This document shows, piece after piece, positions 5,076 to 5,947 of a stretch of 5,947 nucleotides of DNA; position 1 is the stretch's first letter, and every line of letters starts with the position of its first letter. The DNA comes from Methanoregulaceae archaeon (GTDB taxonomy: Archaea > Halobacteriota > Methanomicrobia > Methanomicrobiales > Methanospirillaceae), in the NCBI GenBank assembly GCA_025453715.1, contig JALOPT010000105.1:1-5947 (forward strand), given 5' to 3'. The notes beneath the pieces are model-generated. The model had not been told where the DNA came from. It did no database searches and was given only the letters and a program-made list of their open reading frames with translations. The translations under genes and the position numbers were made by a program.

Positions 5076-5947
5076 TCACCCCCTGGGGTACCCCCGGCCG
5101 GTGAGGACTTCCCTGATCTCATCAAGGATAACCGGATCATCTATGGTCGGCGGGACTGAAAATGGCACGCCGTCTGCAATCTTTTTAATAGTCCCCCGGA
5201 GTATTTTGCCGGAACGGGTCTTTGGCAGCCGTTTAACCACGGATACTTCCTTGAACGATGCAATAGGTCCTATCCTCTCTCTCATCATCAGGACAAGCTC
5301 CCGCTCGATCTCAGCCGGGGCACGGGAACGCCCTGACTTCAGGACAATGAACCCTACAGGAACCTCCCCTTTTACCGGGTCGTGCACACCTGTCACCGCA
5401 CATTCGGCAACATCGGGATGACTGGACAGCACTTCCTCCATTGCCCCGGTAGAGAGCCGGTGACCGGCAATATTGATAATATCGTCAGTCCTCCCCATAA
5501 TCCAGAGGTACCCTTCCCGGTCTATGTACCCGGCATCAGACGTGTAATAGTAACCGGGATAGGTTGAGAAGTACGTCCTCACAAAGTCAGTATCATTCTG
5601 CCACAGGGTCGTCAGGCAACCGGGGGGGAGCGGGGAATGAATCACGATATTGCCATTCTGCCCAGGGGGCACCGGTTTCCCTTCAGTATCAAAAACACGG
5701 ATATCATATCCCGGCACGGCTTTCGTGCAGGAACCGGGACGGACCGGGAGTAATTCAATCCCTGCACAATTGGCACCGATTGACCAGCCGGTCTCAGTCT
5801 GCCACCAGTGGTCAATCACCGGTATGCCAAGCTGTTCTTTTGCCCACGTAAGGGTATCAGGGTCACACCGTTCACCGGCGAGGAACAGCATACGGAGAGA
5901 GGATATGTCATATTTACGAAGATACTCAGCTTCGGGATCTTCCCTTC
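5076..5947 (-). CDS. Short-chain acyl-CoA synthetase, AMP-forming, PrpE/ACSS3-like; C-terminal part
   Basis: About 289 codons, continuous to the right edge, so the N-terminal part lies outside the window. The family activates acetate, propionate or similar acids with ATP and CoA, giving acyl-CoA, AMP and PPi; cytosolic. Motifs in order from the edge: LRMLFLAGERCD, DHWWQTETGW (core A5), PGYYYTSDAGY (A7, with Ser where TGD is usual), GRTDDIINIAGHRLSTGAMEE (A8 hinge) and PKTRSGKILRG (A10), whose catalytic lysine is encoded at 5205-5207. The C-terminal domain is complete and ends GRGYPRG. The stretches IDHWWQTETGW, LPPGCLTTLW and HRLSTGAMEEVL fit the propionyl-CoA synthetase (PrpE/ACSS3) branch better than classical Acs, as I recall those families. 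Substrate choice depends mainly on residues outside the window. An ATG at 5891 lies within the domain and is not the true start. The gene is convergent with the kinase. Confidence 0.93.
   Translation of the reverse strand, partial: REDPEAEYLRKYDISSLRMLFLAGERCDPDTLTWAKEQLGIPVIDHWWQTETGWSIGANCAGIELLPVRPGSCTKAVPGYDIRVFDTEGKPVPPGQNGNIVIHSPLPPGCLTTLWQNDTDFVRTYFSTYPGYYYTSDAGYIDREGYLWIMGRTDDIINIAGHRLSTGAMEEVLSSHPDVAECAVTGVHDPVKGEVPVGFIVLKSGRSRAPAEIERELVLMMRERIGPIASFKEVSVVKRLPKTRSGKILRGTIKKIADGVPFSVPPTIDDPVILDEIREVLTGRGYPRG

Overview
The window looks like ordinary chromosome from a methanogenic archaeon, most likely a member of the Methanomicrobiales (Methanoregula-like). I infer this from three things. 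The histidine kinases are of the 4-TM/PAS/RHD-box kind common in those genomes. The promoters pair a TATA box with little or no leader. The gene mix is typical: a DJ-1/PfpI protein, a one-ACT threonine ammonia-lyase and an AMP-forming short-chain acyl-CoA synthetase. The order-level assignment is inference; no rRNA or methanogenesis gene is present to confirm it.

Layout, left to right. (1) 3-185 (+): the last 60 codons of a histidine kinase, followed by a T-rich probable terminator. (2) 332-856 (+): a DJ-1/PfpI family protein with Cys102, probably leaderless. (3) 1048-1410 (+): an unrecognised 120-aa protein with two successive CxxC...CxxC zinc-ribbon-like modules. (4) 1411-1658: a gene-free stretch with a chain of strong overlapping stem-loops. 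(5) 1659-2855 (+): threonine ammonia-lyase, PLP-dependent, with one C-terminal ACT domain, probably leaderless. (6) 3034-3474 (+): a short exported protein of unknown function, followed by a T6 terminator. (7) 3660-5003 (+): a membrane histidine kinase (4 TM, PAS, DHp, HATPase), whose end closely matches the kinase at the left edge. (8) 5076-5947 (-): the C-terminal part of a PrpE/ACSS3-type acyl-CoA synthetase, convergent with the kinase and running off the right edge.

The genes seem to be separately transcribed rather than one operon: gaps of about 70 to 250 nt separate them, most starts have their own TATA-like element, and T-runs follow two of them. One metabolic link is plausible. Threonine ammonia-lyase makes 2-oxobutyrate, and an acyl-CoA synthetase that activates propionate would feed the same C3/C4 precursor pool for isoleucine. 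The two kinases have no response regulator gene inside the window.

I found no mobile element, CRISPR array, tRNA, rRNA or defence system. The parts most worth a second look are the intergenic stem-loops (especially 1460-1560), the duplicated zinc-ribbon protein, the unknown exported protein and the paired kinases.
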